Below are positions 61,816 to 64,000 of a stretch of 64,000 nucleotides of DNA, piece after piece (position 1 is the first letter of the stretch; each line of letters begins with the position of its first letter). Source of the stretch: Fodinibius sp052060035 (GTDB lineage Bacteria > Bacteroidota > Rhodothermia > Balneolales > Balneolaceae); NCBI RefSeq assembly GCF_052060035.1, contig NZ_JBPOEA010000007.1:1-64000 (forward strand). The letters are read 5' to 3'. A program made the position numbers and the translations under genes. Under the pieces are notes generated by a model. The model saw nothing but the letters and a program-made list of their open reading frames with translations, did no database searches and had not been told where the DNA came from.

Positions 61816-63288
61816 ATGTCAGTTACCGAACTCGATAGTTTAGACACCATTGTGTCGTTGGCGAAGGCCCGCGCTTTTATTTATCAATCCTCAGAAATTT
61901 ACGGTGGACTCGGAGCCGTATATGATTATGGTCCGCTGGGCGTGGAGCTAAAGCGAAACATTCGTGATATGTGGTGGAAGGAGATGACCCAGAGACATGA
62001 TAATATTGTAGGACTCGATTCGGCGATATTTATGCATCCCAAAGTATGGGAGGCCAGTGGTCACCTCGATGGTTTTAACGACCCCATGATTGATGACAAG
62101 CAGTCGAACAAACGATATCGAGCCGATATGCTGATTGAAAATCATATTGCTAAGCTGCGCAGTGATGGTAAAGCGGATAAGGCCAATGAACTTCAGGAAT
62201 TGCTGGATACTGCGGGATCGCGCAAAGGAGTGTGCGAAGATCTGCATAAGATTATTATGGATGAAGAGATCCGAGCTCCGGAATCCGGCGCGTTTGAATG
62301 GACCGAAGTACGTCAGTTTAACCTCATGTTCAAGACGCAGTTTGGGGCAACATCTTCCGGCGGTGAAGGAGATGACGCGGTTTATTTGCGTCCCGAAACG
62401 GCCCAGGGTATTTTTGTAAATTTTAAGAATGTCATGGACACCGCCCGTCAGCAGGTACCATTTGGCATTGCTCAGGTTGGTAAAGCCTTTCGCAATGAAG
62501 TTGTAGCACGTCAGTTCATTTTCCGCATGCGGGAATTTGAGCAGATGGAGATGCAATATTTTGTAGAGCCGGGAACCGATAAAGAGAGCTATGATCACTG
62601 GCTCAACAAACGCCTTGATTGGCATAAAGCATTGGGGATTCGTGAAGATAAGCTGCGCACGCATCCGCATCCCGAAGACAAATTAGCCCATTATGCTAAA
62701 GCTGCTGCCGATATTCAGTATGAATATCCCATTGGTTGGCAAGAGGTTGAAGGCGTTCACAATCGGACCGATTTTGATTTGAGTCAGCACATGGAATACT
62801 CAGGCAAGAAGCTGGAATATTATGATCAAAAGAAGCAGGAAAAGTATATTCCCTATGTAATTGAGACCTCAATCGGGTTGGATCGAACGGTGATGATGGT
62901 GCTTTGTGATGCCTACCGGGAAGAGGAAGTGGATGGCGATACCCGAACGGTCTTAAAGATGAATCCACAGCTGGCGCCAACGAAAGTGGGTATTTTTCCG
63001 CTAATTAAAAAGGATAAGTTGCAGGATCTGGCGCATAAGATTACTGATGATCTTCGTGAAGATTACAATGTGCTTTATGATGAGTCCGGTTCAATTGGTA
63101 AGCGTTATCGTCGGCAAGATGAAGCGGGAACGCCTTTCTGTGTGACAGTTGATTTTGATGGCGTTGAATCGGAAGGCGAAGATACGGTGACCATCCGCTA
63201 TCGCGATGATATGACACAGGATCGGGTTCCGGTCAGTCGATTGAAGGAAGTTATTGATGACAAGGTGAAAAGCTGGAAACCCGAATAA
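61816..63288 (+). CDS. glyS: Glycyl-tRNA synthetase, single-chain class II
   Basis: A 490-residue alpha2-type GlyRS (homologous to the eukaryotic and archaeal enzyme, not the alpha2beta2 bacterial form). Class II motifs are visible: motif 1 region FIYQSSEIYGGLGAVYDYGP, motif 2 GKAFRNEVVARQFIFRMREF, motif 3 IETSIGLDRTVMMVL, and a C-terminal anticodon-binding domain (LAPTKVGIFPLIKK; YDESGSIGKRYRRQDE). The frame opens at TTG 61771, but that start would overlap the promoter element, so ATG 61816 (MSVTELDS) is preferred. Confidence 0.96.
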   Translation: MSVTELDSLDTIVSLAKARAFIYQSSEIYGGLGAVYDYGPLGVELKRNIRDMWWKEMTQRHDNIVGLDSAIFMHPKVWEASGHLDGFNDPMIDDKQSNKRYRADMLIENHIAKLRSDGKADKANELQELLDTAGSRKGVCEDLHKIIMDEEIRAPESGAFEWTEVRQFNLMFKTQFGATSSGGEGDDAVYLRPETAQGIFVNFKNVMDTARQQVPFGIAQVGKAFRNEVVARQFIFRMREFEQMEMQYFVEPGTDKESYDHWLNKRLDWHKALGIREDKLRTHPHPEDKLAHYAKAAADIQYEYPIGWQEVEGVHNRTDFDLSQHMEYSGKKLEYYDQKKQEKYIPYVIETSIGLDRTVMMVLCDAYREEEVDGDTRTVLKMNPQLAPTKVGIFPLIKKDKLQDLAHKITDDLREDYNVLYDESGSIGKRYRRQDEAGTPFCVTVDFDGVESEGEDTVTIRYRDDMTQDRVPVSRLKEVIDDKVKSWKPE

Positions 63289-63304
63289 ATTTGCACCTAA
63301 CTTT

Positions 63305-63333
63305 GCCTCATCTTGTACTTGATTCAAGGTCTA
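63305..63333. repeat. Degenerate single arm of the REP-like repeat
   Basis: About 20 of 29 positions match the arm of copies 1 and 2. ATCTTG (63310-63315) can still pair with CAAGGT (63325-63330) through one G.U pair. It lies between the 3' ends of glyS and sodC, the same kind of location as copy 2. Confidence 0.45.
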
Positions 63334-63348
63334 TAGCTTATTAATAAA

Positions 63349-63381
63349 AAAAGGAGTTCACCATTAAAGTGAACTCCTTTT
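63349..63381. terminator. Bidirectional terminator between glyS and sodC
   Basis: GGAGTTCAC (63353-63361) pairs with GTGAACTCC (63369-63377), extended by A4/T4 and flanked by A- and T-tracts. It serves both convergent genes. Confidence 0.9.
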
Positions 63382-63401
63382 CTTTTTTGAGATCGTATTT
63401 T

Positions 63402-63968
63402 TTAAGTATCAGCGTTGGCGACTCCAATAACACCACATCCCATACGCGGACCAGCTGCGCCAGTGGGTTGTGATTTGAGATCATCTTCGCCACCGTGAAT
63501 GATAACACCTCGTCCCATGATACTTTCCGGGCCATTCAGTGTGATTGTATTATCCACATAATCAATGGTGGCATTTCCGTTGGTATCAGCTTCGAGGTTA
63601 CCCATATCTCCTACGTGCCGGTTTTCAGCTTCAGGACCGGCATGTGGATTATCTGCCGGATTATAATGTCCGCCGGCTGAGGTTCCGTCAGCAGCTCTAC
63701 AGTCGCCATATTGGTGGATGTGAAATCCGTGCTTGCCTTCGGTCAATCCTTCAAATTCACCCTGCACGCGAACGCCATTTTCAACTTTGGTGAAAGTGAC
63801 GTGCCCGGTGGCATCCCCATTTTCTGTAGGATGAACAACGGAAACAGCTTCAGCAAAAGTTGTAGCCGGTTCTGTTGTTGTTTCTTCCTGTTCCATTTCT
63901 TGTTGGGTGCATCCCATGGCGAAAAAGACCAATAAAAATGATAATAAATACTTTTTAAATGATTGCAT
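63402..63968 (-). CDS. sodC: Cu/Zn superoxide dismutase lipoprotein
   Basis: A 188-residue periplasmic or surface enzyme that dismutates superoxide. It has a lipoprotein signal (FAMGC, lipid-bearing C20) and a short Thr/Glu-rich linker. The metal ligands are all present: GFHIHQYGDC (two Cu His), GGHYNP (bridging His), NPHAG and NRHVGD (Zn His and Asp), and VIIHGGEDD (last Cu His). The final GCGVIG carries the second Cys of the conserved disulfide. The gene is close to the window end but complete. Confidence 0.95.
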   Translation of the reverse strand: MQSFKKYLLSFLLVFFAMGCTQQEMEQEETTTEPATTFAEAVSVVHPTENGDATGHVTFTKVENGVRVQGEFEGLTEGKHGFHIHQYGDCRAADGTSAGGHYNPADNPHAGPEAENRHVGDMGNLEADTNGNATIDYVDNTITLNGPESIMGRGVIIHGGEDDLKSQPTGAAGPRMGCGVIGVANADT

Positions 63969-64000
63969 ATATACGATGATTTTGGTTTTTGTTAGAGTTC

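Noticed and set aside
61948..62670. 240-residue open frame antisense to glyS
   Set aside because: A shadow of a conserved synthetase gene; composition and length follow the codon pattern of the real gene.

Overview
The window looks like a chromosomal segment of a moderately AT-rich, Gram-negative member of the Bacteroidota/Rhodothermota/Balneolota group. This is inferred, not proven. Supporting signs are a TonB-dependent receptor with an N-terminal carboxypeptidase-regulatory-like domain, proteins of the BatA, DUF4199, DUF3078 and DUF2851 types, single-chain glycyl-tRNA synthetase, promoter-like TAnnTTTG boxes, few Shine-Dalgarno sites and many TTG starts. A Balneola/Fodinibius/Gracilimonas-like organism would fit. 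Almost all genes are housekeeping or envelope genes. I see no prophage, transposase, CRISPR array, restriction system or secondary-metabolite cluster.

Layout. 0-8 kb: tgt on the minus strand faces away from a plus-strand series: polyprenol-phosphate glycosyltransferase, accA, a hotdog thioesterase, small membrane proteins, a CPBP protease, cdsA and a dipeptide epimerase. 8-21 kb: a MauE/DoxX-like protein, a TIGR01777 oxidoreductase, an 891-residue beta-propeller lipoprotein on the minus strand, then BatA/VWA, a small membrane protein, hflX, a CBS protein, a 996-residue TPR protein and aroA. 21-27 kb: hsp20, dnaK, nadC, nadA, tsaD. 27-37 kb: rnhA-pyrF, then two minus-strand transcription units that each pair an outer-membrane transporter with an SGNH-hydrolase lipoprotein (FadL+SGNH and TonB receptor+SGNH), separated by a methyltransferase gene. 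37-44 kb: tRNA-Gln-prs-rplY-pth-hppA on the minus strand, with DUF2851 and YtxH-like genes upstream. 44-52 kb: a PyrR-like phosphoribosyltransferase, a DUF3078 protein, an antiquitin-type aldehyde dehydrogenase, a SpoU methyltransferase, PIN-PhoH, an HI0933-type flavoprotein and murI. 52-60 kb: one giant secreted protein of about 2646 residues built from nine units of Ig-like domain plus lamin-tail domain. 60-64 kb: a small unknown protein, asd, glyS and a Cu/Zn superoxide dismutase lipoprotein.

The most interesting material is not a clear new system. It consists of: the nine-module lamin-tail protein, with signs of module exchange and a terminator-like hairpin in its leader; the paired transporter-SGNH units; a REP-like palindromic repeat whose hairpin stems covary between copies; a sigma-54-like site before hsp20; a TGT that has lost two of its four zinc ligands; and several clean palindromes in promoter regions. 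All functions are inferred from reading the sequence; no searches were run.
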